Source of the DNA: Plantago ovata
Lineage: Eukaryota; Streptophyta; Magnoliopsida; Lamiales; Plantaginaceae
Reading direction: 5' to 3'
Length of the DNA: 64,000 bases
NCBI GenBank assembly: GCA_028274465.1
Contig: CM051458.1
Location: 26,920,692 to 26,984,691 of the forward strand
Position 1 is the first letter of the stretch. Each line of letters starts with the position of its first letter. Below the pieces are notes generated by a model, which saw only the letters and a program-made list of their open reading frames with translations, searched no databases and had not been told where the DNA came from. The position numbers and the translations under genes were made by a program. This document shows, one piece after another, positions 43,524-54,431 of this stretch.

Positions 43524-46500
43524 CTAGCGAGTATGGCTATCCGCGAAGTCAGTAACCGGAGTGGTCGCGCTTGTAGCTCCTCGCGCAGGGCTTATTAGCT
43601 CGTAAACCTCAGCGTTGTCGCGCTCCTGAGCTTGAGCTTCTTTGATGGCCTTCTCGTACATGACCAGCTCAGGCTCGACGAAGTCAGCTGCTCGCCCGAT
43701 GACCGGATCACTCACCTTCACCCAAGCAGCATTCCGAAGAGCCGCCTTCTCGAACGGGTAGAGGATCCCGCTCCTTAAACACTCGGGCACCCAGGCGGGG
43801 AGGTAAGCTGGTTTGCTAGGGTATGGAACTTCTGGGTCGGTCACCAGCTCACCAAACTCGCACGCCTCGTGCATCTCCTCGGTGATCTCCTCGTCGGGAT
43901 AAGGAGTCAGGTCCTCGCGCCTTCTAGGATGTAAGTCCTCGCGGTCATCAGGATCGAAATCAGCAGGGAGCAAGTTAACCCTCTTCAATTGGCCAACGCA
44001 TGAGAAGAAGCCCTCCTCGCGAGACGCCACTTGCACGTCTCTTTGAGCCATCTTGTACGTGGCCGAGGACATGAAGTCGTGAGCAGCAGCTGACTCGACT
44101 ACCTTTCAGAAAAGACAGGATGCTTGCCTTAAACTTCTCCATGCAAATGGATAAAGTAGCATACGCACCCTGAAAGCCCTTGCTCCTTGATTTCTCTTTG
44201 GACAGCTCCTTCTCGAGCTCATCCACCTTGATTCTCAGCTTCCCGGCCTCAGTTTCCGAAGCCTTCACCCTGGTTTCTGAAGCCCTGAGCTTCTTCTCGA
44301 GGTCCTCGATCACGACCCCAATGTCGGCGCGATCGGCAGCAACTTGGCCATAGGCCTCCTTCAAGTTCTCGAGCTACAAAAGTATGACAAAGTTAGCGAG
44401 GAGGAAAAAATTCATACTTAGAAGAAAATTTGCAACGAAAAGAATGAAGAAAGGTACCTGAAGCGAGCACATGCTCAACTCGTGCGCCCGGTCTAGGTCG
44501 CTCATCTGAATGAGCCGCTTCACTTCATCCCCAGAAGTGGCGACCTTACCCTTCTTTCGGGCAGGTTCATTGTTTCCCCCAAGGGTGAGCTTCCTCGCAC
44601 CCTTCTTGGTCGCCGGCTTCTCGGGCCTCTTCTCGGCCTCAATGGTATTGAGCGCCTCCTCCTCGGCCTCTTTGGCCAGCCTAGCCTTCTTCGCTGCCGC
44701 TTCCTCCTCGGCCCTCTTGATCGCCTCTACGGGATTTTCTCTCGTCACGAGCCCCTCTTGCACCAAAGCATCACGATGATGCGCTGCGTTTCGAGGAGGG
44801 GTCAAATTGAGAGAACCAAGGATCTTGGTCTCCTTGTTTGCTAGCCTCTGCTTCCGCCTTTGTTCCTCTTTCGCGGCGAGAGTCTTCGACATGATCCACT
44901 GGAACCAATAGGCTGCGATAAAAAACACAAGTTAGTACAATCGAGGAGCAATAAGAATCGACGAGGAATGTAAAAAAGCGAGGACATACTACAAACAAGC
45001 AAAGCAAGCAAATGAAAAATACAAGTCTAAAGGCTATTTTTCTAGCTTACCGAAGAGGACTTTCTTTGTATTATTGGTTCCCGATATACCCCGTGTACGA
45101 ATAGGGCGAAAGACCCGCCAAGAACGGAAGTGGCTGGAGGACTAGTCCCCAGTAAAAGTACTTCTCGGGATGGGGTCCCCGATTCTGCTCCTCGAGCTCC
45201 ATGACCCAAGGATCGGACTCCTCGGGCAGGGGATGCTTGTCTGCGATCTTTCCCCTAAACATAAGCTTGGGAACTCCCCACTCCGCTTCCTCCTCGCTCA
45301 TGTTAGGCAACCTTCTCTTCCTGATGTAGAAGTACCTATGAAACCACTTATACCCCGAGGAGCTGGGAGCGTCCATGATGAAACCCAGTCCTGGTCGCGC
45401 ATTGAAGTAGTAGAAATACTTGTTCCCTGAGCTCATCGAGACTCGGAACAATTGGTTGAAATTATGGAAGTTTAGCGCGATCCCTCTCTTCATGCAAAAG
45501 ACTCCAAAGCACACCAAGGTTCCAAAGGCACTTGGCACCAGTTGCCAAGGAGCGATCCCCAAAGTGTTGAAGATATCTCGGAAGGCATCACAAAATGGAA
45601 GTATCCATCCTCGGTCCAGGCTCAGACAATGAACGGCCATGTATCCAGGCGGAGCGTTGTAGAAGGTCTGGTCGTCCTTGGGAACGAGGATGTCGAACTT
45701 ATTTTCAGGAAGAGAATACTTCCATCGGAGGGTAGCAACCTCCTCGACCTTGACAGTGGAAGAGGTGGTCGGGATAATACCATCCTCGTTCTTCTCACCC
45801 TGTGGATCGGGGAGGTCAACAGTGCGGGCACTCTTCGTAAACTTCTTCTCAGCAGCCTTAGTGGCTTTAGGCTCAGGCTCCTCAACAGCCTTGGCCTTTA
45901 TAGTCTTACCAGAGCGAGAACGCTTGCTCGCTCTCTTCTTCACCTTCTTATCAGCAGCCATCTGAGCAAGGCGCATTTCGTATTCCTGTGCCTCGAGCGG
46001 ATTAGGTGCTCGAGTCTCACTCGGAAAGGTAAAATCTATGGTGGTCGGATCAATGGAGTGATAGCTGGTCTCCTCCTCGCGTGCGAATCTGTTCGCATCT
46101 CTGATGGCCCGTCTTTGCCCTTCTGAGAAGGAAGGAGACCTAGTGCTCGGACCAGCTTCATCCCGATTAGCATCTTCGACCGCCAAGGGAACCTCCTCCT
46201 CCTCCTCGTCGGTAACAACGGCCCTCCTAGTGGTTTGAGGGGGAAATCTGACCCTCTTCGGTGGAGGACTAGTCCGAGGAGAGGTAGCTTCATCATCCTC
46301 CTCACTCTCCTCTTCAGTCTCATCGCTATCGATGATCTGCACTGGGATCGGGGCCTTCCCGTGTTGGACCGAGTGTTCACCCTCCTCATAAAGTGAGAAG
46401 GCTAACTCCGGCCTCTCTGTATCATCCATCTCCTCGATCCTGATTTCTGCAGGAGGGACCACATTAACCGCCCCGTAGTTGCGGCCATGAACTTGGGTAG

Positions 46501-46825
46501 CGCGAGTAATCAACTCCGCTGGCACCCCAGGGTTTGAAGGAACACCCTCCGTCTCCATCCGATCATCGATGAAATCATCATCCTCGGTACGGCGCCTTTT
46601 ACGGACCACCAGTCGATAAAGATCCTCCTCGCTCTCTGTCTCTTCATCCTCTTCCTCGGCAGCTTGCTCGCCACCTTGCTCGACATGAGGCTCCTCGGAA
46701 GCCTGCTCCAATGTGTCATCCAGAAAGGTCGCCGATACGTCTGACGTATCAGGCGACGTAGTATGGTCGCTCCCATACTCTCCAGCGGCCGACTGGTTCT
46801 GTATGTCGTCGCTCCTCTCGGACAT
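43524..46825 (-). pseudogene. Antisense gene of the Retand element (putative gypsy-type transposon domain, PF04195-like)
   Basis: The likely ATG at 46825 (MSERSDDIQNQ) follows an acceptor-like CACCTTTAG. Exon 1 encodes a long acidic, Ser/Glu-rich region with basic patches (about residues 1-370) and then the conserved domain: PPGYMAVHCLSLDRGW, LGIAPWQLVPSAF, GIALNFHNFNQLFRV and YYFNARPGLGFI. GT-AG introns are inferred at 44913-45050 and 44374-44457. Exons 2 and 3 encode Lys/Glu-rich coiled coils (AEEEAAAKKARLAKEAEEE; VDELEKELSKEKSRS), and the last part an acidic tail ending at 43524. Breaks: a TAA at 45071-45073 just before the first donor, and a frame loss near 44105. Extra antisense ORFs are known in Tat elements; their role is unknown. 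Confidence 0.75.
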
Positions 46826-47624
46826 CCTAAAGGTGGGCAAAGAAGAAATTAGGATGGTTTGTGATAGTCCGAGAGGTCCGTTTAAGTGTATTCATTACGT
46901 TCGACCTCCTGAACGGAGAAAAATGAAGAAGTTATCCTACGGAGCGACCAACCGCTCTAAACAAACGAGAGCGAGGACAGAGCATGCAAACATGCACATA
47001 AACAGTAGAGCGAGCATGCTAACAAACAATTCGAGGAGTACACGAGCGACCAACCGCCCGAAAGGACAAAGTTCCTACAGTTACTTCTACGGCCATAACA
47101 TAAGGAGGAGGCAACAGGGGTTAACAGCGAAGATAAAAAAGCATATGAAAGGGGGAACTACTCCTACGGCCATACAAATCGAATTGATTCAATTTGATTC
47201 CATTAAGGTCCATTTACAGGTCCGTTTACAGATTATTAAGTCCATGGCCGTTCAAAGGCCGCCGTCCACCGGCAAATACTCAGGTGACAACATCCGGGAA
47301 GAAATTAAAGAAAGACGAAATCAAAAAGGGCGAAATCGAGAGCAAAAAACAGTGAATTCAAGCAAAATAGAGGAGATTAAAGCAAGTAATCGTAACGGAG
47401 ATGCGAAAACTTACTTGATGCTAAGTGTTGGAAGGATGGGAACCGGAAAGGAAGCCGGAAAAGCTGAAAAGCCGCCTGAAAACCGAATTCTGGACACCAG
47501 AAAATCTCCTCGCGCACTTCTTGTCTCGACCACGTTGCTCTTCGACCCAGATTATACTCCTCGCTCTCTCTTTTTTGCTCTGAATATTCGGATTGCGAAA
47601 AGTGTGGAATGACCGAGTATCGAA
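46826..47624 (-). other. 5' leader region of the antisense gene
   Basis: The stretch between the presumed ATG at 46825 and the TATA box at 47625-47634 has no conserved coding frame on the minus strand. An acceptor-like site just before the ATG suggests an intron in the leader. A long plus-strand frame across it (46713-47612) has no family resemblance and is taken as chance. Confidence 0.45.
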
Positions 47625-47634
47625 CTATTTATAG
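47625..47634 (-). promoter_or_regulatory. TATA box of the Retand antisense gene
   Basis: CTATAAATAG on the minus strand, about 800 bp upstream of the antisense ATG. The same motif with the same flanks (ATACCCTT before; TCGGTCATTCCACACTTTTC after) occurs in the second element at 63928-63937, in the corresponding orientation. Confidence 0.7.
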
Positions 47635-47950
47635 AAGGGTATCTCGGGGATACGAAACGACGCATGCCCTCGCTCCATCCGGATCGACCACGTGGCCATG
47701 ATCAACGGCCCAGATTACGGCCGCCTAGCGAATTACTTATTTTGCCCTCCACGCTCCCGCTCGGGCTCGGACACAGTTTCTAATGCCGGCGCGAATTACC
47801 TAATCACAGTAGATAATTCGTAGCGCGAGCACCGCACAACTTGGATCAGGGATAGATCGACCACCAAAAGCTTTCCTCCTCGAGACCTTACAGATAAAAA
47901 GGATGGCAAGACAAAAAATCGACGGACACGTGGCAATGGTTCGAGGAGCC

Positions 47951-48281
47951 ACTCTTAGAAGTATCTCTCCTCGAGATATTTTGCAAAGAAAAAGCGGCAG
48001 GAAGTCATTCCATTCCACTCTTAGAAGTATCTCTCCTCGAGATATTTTGCAAAGAAAAAGCGTCAGGAAGTCATTCCATTCCACTCTTAGAAGTATCTCT
48101 ACTCGAGATATTTTGCAAAGAAAAAGCGGCAGGAAGTCATTCCATTCCACTCTTAGAAGTATCTCTCCTCGAGATATTTTGCAAAGAAAAAGCGGCAGGA
48201 AGTCATTCCATTCCACTCTTAGAAGTATCTCTACCCGAGATATTTTGCAAAGAAAAAGCGGCAGGAAGTCATTCCATTCCA
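47951..48281 (+). repeat. Five-copy 66-bp tandem repeat
   Basis: Units start at 47951, 48017, 48083, 48149 and 48215, each exactly 66 bp. Each has the word GTATCTCTCCTCGAGATAT, an imperfect palindrome, followed by TTTTGCAAAGAAAAAGCG. Because 66 is divisible by 3 and no stop occurs, both strands show long repetitive ORFs that are not considered genes. The array lies between the antisense promoter and the 3' LTR. Confidence 0.9.
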
Positions 48282-48504
48282 CCAAGGAATACTTACCCGG
48301 ATCCGAGCTCTACCCAGTAAACATACCTCTTTTTATAAGGTCCGAGCAACGTCTGCTCGCACCCTATAAAAAAGGGGGGGGGAGGGAGAGATAGGAGGAG
48401 GGAAAGATACCAAGGTGCGAATACGGAAATCTTTTTTCGCCCACTACTAGTCGAGGCTCTTCTCGACCTCTACTTCAACATAGTTCCTCAACTATCTTCT
48501 ACAA

Positions 48505-48530
48505 AGATACTTGGAAACTAGGGGGACATA
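48505..48530 (+). promoter_or_regulatory. Retand polypurine tract
   Basis: TTGGAAACTAGGGGGACATA ends directly before the 3' LTR start TGTTAGTGTTG at 48531. The second element has the complementary sequence directly after 63178. Confidence 0.7.
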
Positions 48531-48748
48531 TGTTAGTGTTGAAATATGTCCAGTCCGCATGTACGAACTGGAGCGGTCTAAGAGCGCGACAAAGCATCAT
48601 AGGCCGTCCCTCAAGGGGCACGACCACACCCAAGTATGTCACTAAGGTGTGGACCGACCAACATAGGGTCCGACCATCACTGGGAGGACAACCCTCAAAA
48701 TAAGCTCATCACAAGGACAAAGCTGCCAGTGAGCTCGAGGAGCATCTC

Positions 48749-49771
48749 CATTTTTTTGAATGAATGGTGCAAATATATTAAACGGGAAAAGAGTACAAAG
48801 AGTATACAAAAGCAATGAACAGCGTAAACTCACAGATGCTAACTAACCCAAACTACTAGAGAACGTAGCTTTGTTGCAACCGCGGGCCTCGTTAAAACCC
48901 AATCACGGAAAAACCCATTGGGAAAAACCCGTGCCTGGGAAAAAGAGTGCATGAGCGTTAATGTTGCGGGAACCTATAATAGGGAAGACCAAACATGTCC
49001 CTAAATACAAGACTACAAACACTAGCGGGAGCGGTATCCAAAAAGCCATCCGTCGCCAAATTGGAGAGAGCATCCGCAACGGAATTGCCTTCCCTATAAA
49101 TATGAGAGACCTTGAACTCCATAGCGTTTAGACACTCCAGAATTTGTAGCCACTGATTTCTGTACTTCCAAGGAACCTGCGAAGAACGAGTGCTGAGCAG
49201 ATTGACAACATAGCTAGAGTCAGATTCCAGCCATAAATGGTGCCATCCACGAGAGAAAGCCATCAAGATAGCATGCATAGACGCAATTAACTCAGCCTCA
49301 AATGCGAAAAGGCAGCCCACGTGACGAACAAAGCACCCCAAAACAACACCACTCGAGTCTCGAAAGACTCCCGCTGCCGTAGAGTCACCCGGCGCCCCCA
49401 TAGAGCTCCCATCTGTATTGCATTTAACCCAACCACGGCCTGGGGGATACCAACGCACCTCAATGATATCCCGAAACCTCCTAGGGCAGCCTTTAATACG
49501 GAAAGAGTGCAAAACCTGAAGATCACTCTGAGAATTGGACATCACTCCAAGAGAAAAGGAGTCCGCCTCCCCAACTAAACTCCAGATTGAAAGAAGAATA
49601 GCATGTTTGGAAATTACTATGTTCTCAAACAGAAACCGATTCCTGGCCGTCCACAAAGCCCAACAGGTGGTGATAAAAGTGAGCTTCCAAATCGACAGAA
49701 CCTGCGGGCTAAAAGTGAAGCTCATAGCATATAACAAAAACTCACCAAAGCTAGAGCAACATCTAAAAGGC
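48749..49771 (-). mobile_element. 5'-truncated L1-type LINE fragment
   Basis: On the minus strand it starts inside ORF2 and ends with a 3' UTR and a short A-run (CAAAAAAATG) at 48749. No target duplication is seen at its borders; instead a short piece of the LTR is missing. It is not the missing 3' half of the LINE at 10769-13012 in any evident way, as no overlap exists to compare. Confidence 0.8.
48958..49771 (-). pseudogene. LINE ORF2 C-terminal part with RNase H
   Basis: The frame begins at the truncated border with the region that follows reverse transcriptase (LTFITTCWALWTARNRFLFEN) and contains an RNase H domain of the plant LINE type: VKCNTDGSSMGAPGDST (first Asp), AFEAELIASMHAI (Glu), LWLESDSSYVVNLL (Asp), and REGNSVADALSNLA (last Asp). 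It ends at a stop at 48958 followed by 3' UTR. The domain itself has no stop, so the insertion may be fairly young; it has no start of its own and cannot act alone. Confidence 0.85.
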
Positions 49772-50291
49772 ACCTTACGTCAAGGTAACGCTCCTTGAGA
49801 GAAACTGAGTAGGACACTACTCGCGCCTTCCACGTGCAAGGAGGGCTCGAGGACCCGGAGCGACCAGCCACGGTTGCTCCCTTGGGCCAAGGCCCACGGA
49901 CCTCCTTAATGGGCCTGGGCCGAGGAAGGCCTCAATCCTAGCCGTACACGTGTCACGATCCTACACGACCGGAAGGTGAAAGGCCACAAGTATATAAAGG
50001 CCTCATTTACTCCTCAACAGTAAGCATTAATGACACCTCTCGACCATCACATTTACTACTCGTACTAGGGAAGCCTCACAACTCCTTACTCGTAAAGTCG
50101 TCTCTCCGGTCTGATACCTTACAGACCGGGCAAGAGACACTAATCCCCCCCTCTAGTCTATTTCAGGTGCGAGGAAGCTACAAGAAGGCTCACTTCCTAT
50201 CTTAGAGGAACACTACATGATGAAGAACTAGAATTACTTAGATTAGTGATTTACTACGAACTTAGAAAGAAACACGAATAACCCTTCAACA

Positions 50292-51862
50292 CTCCTAATC
50301 TTCTAGCAACCATAATAACCTTCTTTGTTCTATAACTTTACAATCATCACTTTTGATTTTGATGAAGTAACCTTTGTCAGCGAATTGACTCATGCTGAAA
50401 AGGTTAAACTTAAGATTTTTGACATAAAGAACTCCCGAAATGGTAATGCATCCTAACTTCACGTCACCATAACCTTTAGTAGAACCAAAGCCTCCACCAG
50501 AAAACCTTATTGTTGGACCTTTAGACCACCGTCTATAGTTTATAAAGTTTTTCTTGTTGCCTGTCATGTGCTTTCCACAACCACTGTCAAACTGCCAAAT
50601 TGCATTGTTTGTCTGCGTGGCTGAAGTCTGCACAATCAAGAGCAAACAAGTTAATTATCCAATATTGGATGTCCATTAACATGTTCAAGAAAGCATCCAT
50701 TGGAAACCCAAGTCTTGAGTTTTTCAACTTTGACTTGTTTTGTACTTGCTGATGAACTAGAAGGTTTTGAGCCAAAAGACTTTTGATCATTGCTAATCAA
50801 GTCCACTTTCTGATGTGGTGTCTTGCTCGGTTGAACTTTTTGTTGAACATACTTTTCATTAAGTTCTTTTCTGGCAAGGTTCCTTCTAGTCCTAGCGTTT
50901 TGAGTTTTGTCAGAACTCTTAGGCTTGGTTTTGTTCATCTCTTTGAAGTATCTTTGCTGACTTTGCTTATACTCATGAAAAAGTTGACTTTGCTTGGTTT
51001 TGAAACCGAGTCCACTTTTCGGAGAATGCTGAGCTTTTGTCTCAGCAACCTTACTTATTTCAGGTTTGTCAGCAAAGGTCTTCTGATTACTTTTAGTAAT
51101 CTTGGCTTTTGACTTAACAAATTGCTTTTCAGCAACTTGTTTGGCAGAATGCTTTGCAACATCCTTTTTCTTAACAGTTTGCTTTTCAGCAACCTGTTTA
51201 CCTTTTAAAGTCTTATTACTTTGAGTAGCAACAGCGGGCTTTACGATCGTAGGTACTTGATTGCATATTTCAGCAACCTTAGATTGACCAATCTGATAGA
51301 GTTCTGGTTGACCACTATCATTTGCACGAACAAAGGTAATAGGTGATTTGTCTTTTCTCAAGATTATTTCATCATCACCTTCATACGTTGCACCTAAACC
51401 TTCTTTATGAGATGGATCTCTCAGATAAGAGTTTAGTTCAGTCAGTGTATTACTCGCATCAGCATAAGATTTGAAATTGATTTTTATCTTTTTGATTTCT
51501 TGTATTTCAGCAAGTAACTTTATAATTGAGGACTGATATTCTTCCAATTCTATTGCCATTTGAGAATTCTTCTCTGTAGCTTCAGCAATTAACTTCTTGA
51601 GATGCAATATTTCAGCATCCTTCTTTTCTGACTCTTCTTTCAGCAAAACATACTTTTCAGTAGTTTGCTTGGTTAGAGTTTCAGCATTCTGTAGTTTCTC
51701 TTGCTGTTTGCTCAGAGTTTTCTCAAATCTTTCGATTTCTCCTTGAATTCTATCAAGGTCAATATCATCTTCACTTTCTGAGTCAGAGTCAGAGGTAGGA
51801 CTATTTACCTGACCGGCCATGAGGCAGAATTCGTAGTTTGACACATTTGGATAAGCTTCCAT
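50292..51862 (-). pseudogene. SIRE(-) gag C-terminal region and protease
   Basis: The frame 51862-50651 begins near MEAYPNVSNYEF and encodes an acidic stretch (DSDSESEDDIDLD), a long coiled coil (IERFEKTLSKQQEKLQNAE onward, about residues 35-140) and a Lys-rich region with repeated V-A-E/K-Q words. The frame 50645-50295 carries the protease motif WQFDSGCGKHMTGN (DSG active site) and YVKNLKFNLFSMSQ, both typical for copia pol. It runs to the Retand border and, beyond it at 35583, continues as decayed pre-integrase sequence. Confidence 0.8.
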
Positions 51863-51916
51863 AGCTATTCCACAAACTTCCTTGCAAATCTCTACATCAA
51901 GAGTGGCTTCTTCTTC

Positions 51917-52806
51917 TTAAGTGTCTGAGCTCTCTACCTCACTGTCTTCAGAACTAGTATCAATGCACATCGCATCGATTTTTGCTTGAAGCTTTTTCTT
52001 TTCTTCAGCAATCAAAGCCCTTTTGAACTTCTTCTTCTTTTCAGCAGATTTTCCTTTCAGCAAAGGACAATTTACTTTGAAGTGTCCATGCTTTTTGCAA
52101 TAAAAGCAGAGATCATTGCCAACTGCTGGTTCTTCAGAAGAATTTGCTTGCTGAGCTTGCTTGTTCAGCGAGTTAGCTTCATTCTTGTATTTATGGTAGT
52201 TGTTACCAAGATGCTTTTTCAGCTTCTCTTTTGCTTTTCGCCTTTCAAGTTCCTTAATGATGAATTTCTTCATGTTTTTAACAACTAAAGCATTTTCATC
52301 AGCAGGCTCTTCCTTAGAGTTGTGAATCTGAAATCCAAGTCTTTCAGTGACTCATTTGTACTTTGTTTAAAGTTCTGCAACTTTAACTTAAGCACTTCCA
52401 GTTTGTTTTTCTTGGTTTTGTCAGTTCCAGCGCAAAGATCTTGAACCACTTTCCAAGCTTCCTTAGCATTTTTCGCACCCCACAGTTTGCACTGTATAGT
52501 ATCCGGAGTTGATCGAATAATGATGTTTCTTGCTTGGCCATCAAGATAGAATCTTTTGGCTTCGTCGGAAGTCCATTCCTCTCTTGGTTTTGGAACGACA
52601 GTATCAACTGGTTCACCTAAGATAGTTTCCTTACCAGCTTCTGTGGTTTTGTAAGGAAATCTTCTCTCAAGTTTAGTGATCTTGATAGGTCCATCATTTA
52701 TGACAGTGACCATTTCATCACTAATGGCCTCAAGATGTAGCATCATGTTGTTTCTCCATTTTTCATAGTTTTCCAGCTTCAGTAAGGGAGCGTCTCCTAA
52801 AGACAT
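51917..52806 (-). pseudogene. SIRE(-) gag N-terminal region
   Basis: The ATG at 52806 begins MSLGDAPLLKLENYEKW, the copia gag start also seen at 60094. The gag domain continues with TPDTIQCKLWGAKNAKEAW and LDFRFTTL, where about 270 bp present in the SIRE(+)2 copy (near 60590-60860) are missing and the frame is lost. The second frame, 52273-51917, has the CCHC knuckle CFYCKKHGHFKVNC and ends at TAA 51917-51919. Confidence 0.85.
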
Positions 52807-52897
52807 CCTGTCAGCAAAAGACTGTCAAACTGATCAAGTGAGAGTAATTTACAGAAAACACCTAAGGGGATCTAGGTTCAGTGCTGAAGGTTAAAGA

Positions 52898-52917
52898 ACC
52901 TCCAGGTCCGATACCAC
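52898..52917 (-). promoter_or_regulatory. SIRE(-) primer-binding site
   Basis: On the minus strand TGGTATCGGACCTGG follows the 5' LTR end after 2 bp. It matches the initiator tRNA-Met primer-binding sequence TGGTATCAGAGC with one or two changes. Confidence 0.8.
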
Positions 52918-52918
52918 T

Positions 52919-54431
52919 TGTTGGTCCCTTTAAACAACAAGAAAAGACTAGAGGGGGGGGGGTGAATAGTCTTTCAAACTTTCGTCGTTTAAAAACATAC
53001 TCAACAAGTTCTTATTACTTTTCAGTAATGAGTTTGCTGATACTTAACTTTCTCAACAAGTACTAGTTACTTTTCAGTAACGAGTTTTAGTGGTACTTTA
53101 AAAACAGAGTGCGGAAGTCTTTATACAATAAGTGTTTTTCAGAGAGTGTTAGTTTCAGCAACTGAGCAGAGTGGCAGTGTACAAAAATAAAGCTTGCTGA
53201 AAACTAAATGCGGTAAAGTAAATCACACAAACACTTTTATAGTGGTATCTGAGAGTGGCGTAATCTCTCAACTAAACCATTTTGTCCTTTCTAGGACTGA
53301 ATCAACTAAGATAATCTTGATGTTCCTTACAACACCTATCTGTAATGATTCTTCAGAAACCAAAGCACAGTTGCTTCGTTTCCAACCTAACTAGAGAACG
53401 TAACCTTGTTCTCCACCAAATTTGGGACACTTAATCAGCAAAACTATGCTTGATTAATTCCCCCTGAATTTCACACCTGAAAAATGGTGTTTATCAGTTA
53501 GAGAGGTTTGGATGAGATGACTTGAGTATAAATTTTTCAGCTATAAGAAGTTATCTAAAGATATACAACTTGGAATACTTTTCAATAAACAAGTTAAATT
53601 GTTTCTGGTGTCAAGACTTGTTCTTGTTCGAAAGAAAGAACACTTAACTAATTTCTTAGCCGTGAATGTTCTACTTCTTCACAAGTAGCTTTTGTTTCAA
53701 GCTTAAGTCTTGGAACGGATCAATAGGCAGTAAGAGTATGGAAGATTGAGTGTTTAAGCACAAGTGAGAGTTTGTTCACATTGTTGACACACTTCAACTC
53801 TTTGCCGGCTGACCTCTATTTATAATGAATCAAGGGAGCCGTTTGAATTTCAAATTCTAAGGCTTTGTTCCTTAAGATGTCACTATCTTGCTTTTGTACT
53901 TTCAGCAGCGTCCTTCATTTGTCTTCTAGTCTTCATGTTCTTCGCGTGCTTACTTTGCATTTAATGCTCATTTGAATCGAATTCAAATGTGAACGTTGGA
54001 GCCAAAATGCAAGTACTTTCAGCAAGGAGGTCACAAATGTATTTCAGCATGCAGTCAGTGTCAGTTTCAGCAAGCACAACCCACTCTGTCATATAGATTT
54101 TCACTTATGCAAGCTGTTGCTAAAATTTCCACTTTCTGAGCAACATGTGCCTTTGTAGATACCATTCTCAGAAATCTTCTTAAGTCTTCAGTCTTCGAAT
54201 CTTCAAGTTCTTAGCCATTCTAGTGCTTCAATAGTTCATTTGTAAAAACAAAGTACATCATCAGCAAACTAAAGGTCCTAACTAGTACCTACACTAATTC
54301 TTCAGCAAACGTTCCTCTTTTACAATGTCCTTAAGATTCTAAATTCCTATGGACCTTAAGAGTACTAGTTACTGGACTTTCCTTAATTTAGCATGGTTAA
54401 TTGCTCATCAAAATTTACAAGTTTCCTAACA
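52919..54431 (-). mobile_element. SIRE(-) 5' LTR (1513 bp)
   Basis: On the minus strand it runs from TGTTAGGAAACTTG (54431) to GGGACCAACA (52919). It has a TATA box (TTTATA complement near 53820), the C-run/CTCTAGTC end region and the primer-binding site after it. The next bases at 54432 belong to the pol gene of SIRE(+)1. Confidence 0.9.

Larger units (their letters stand above)
35584..50291 (+). mobile_element. Tat/Retand-lineage Ty3/gypsy element with antisense gene
   Basis: LTRs at 35584-36335 and 48531-50291 (the latter enlarged by a LINE) start TGTTAGTGTTGAAAT and end CCCTTCAACA. The target duplication CTCCT lies at 35579-35583 and 50292-50296. Gag, protease, reverse transcriptase, a degenerate RNase H, a second archaeal-type RNase H and integrase lie on the plus strand; an intron-containing gene lies on the minus strand between pol and the 3' LTR. 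The second RNase H and the extra antisense ORF are hallmarks of the Tat lineage. Confidence 0.9.
48531..50291 (+). mobile_element. Retand 3' LTR, enlarged by a LINE fragment
   Basis: LTR sequence at 48531-48748 and 49772-50291 matches the 5' LTR. The insert removes about 15 bp of LTR sequence around TATGGCTCGAGGAGA. The TATA box TATATAAA is kept near 49990. It ends CCCTTCAACA at 50291. Confidence 0.9.
16113..54431 (-). mobile_element. SIRE-type Ty1/copia element on the minus strand, with nested insertions
   Basis: Reading on the minus strand the order is 5' LTR (54431-52919), primer-binding site, gag (52806-51917), gag/protease region (51862-50295), integrase (35433-34141), reverse transcriptase/RNase H (about 34140-32590), hairpin-rich spacer, third ORF (31623-31018 and 21480-17875), polypurine tract and 3' LTR. 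The copia order (integrase before reverse transcriptase) and the extra 3' ORF fit the SIRE/Maximus lineage. Athila (21481-31012) and Retand (35584-50291) elements interrupt it. Without them the element would be about 14 kb. Every coding part carries stops or frameshifts. Confidence 0.85.

Noticed and set aside
46713..47612. Plus-strand 299-residue ORF
   Set aside because: It is opposite the leader of the antisense gene, has no family resemblance and begins in the complement of exon 1.
47951..48281. CRISPR-like array
   Set aside because: The units are directly adjacent without unique spacers, and the context is a plant retrotransposon.
47800..48394. Long repetitive ORFs on both strands (22-residue period)
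   Set aside because: They come from the 66-bp unit being a multiple of three without stops. Codon character and homology are lacking, and the same holds at 63188-63712.
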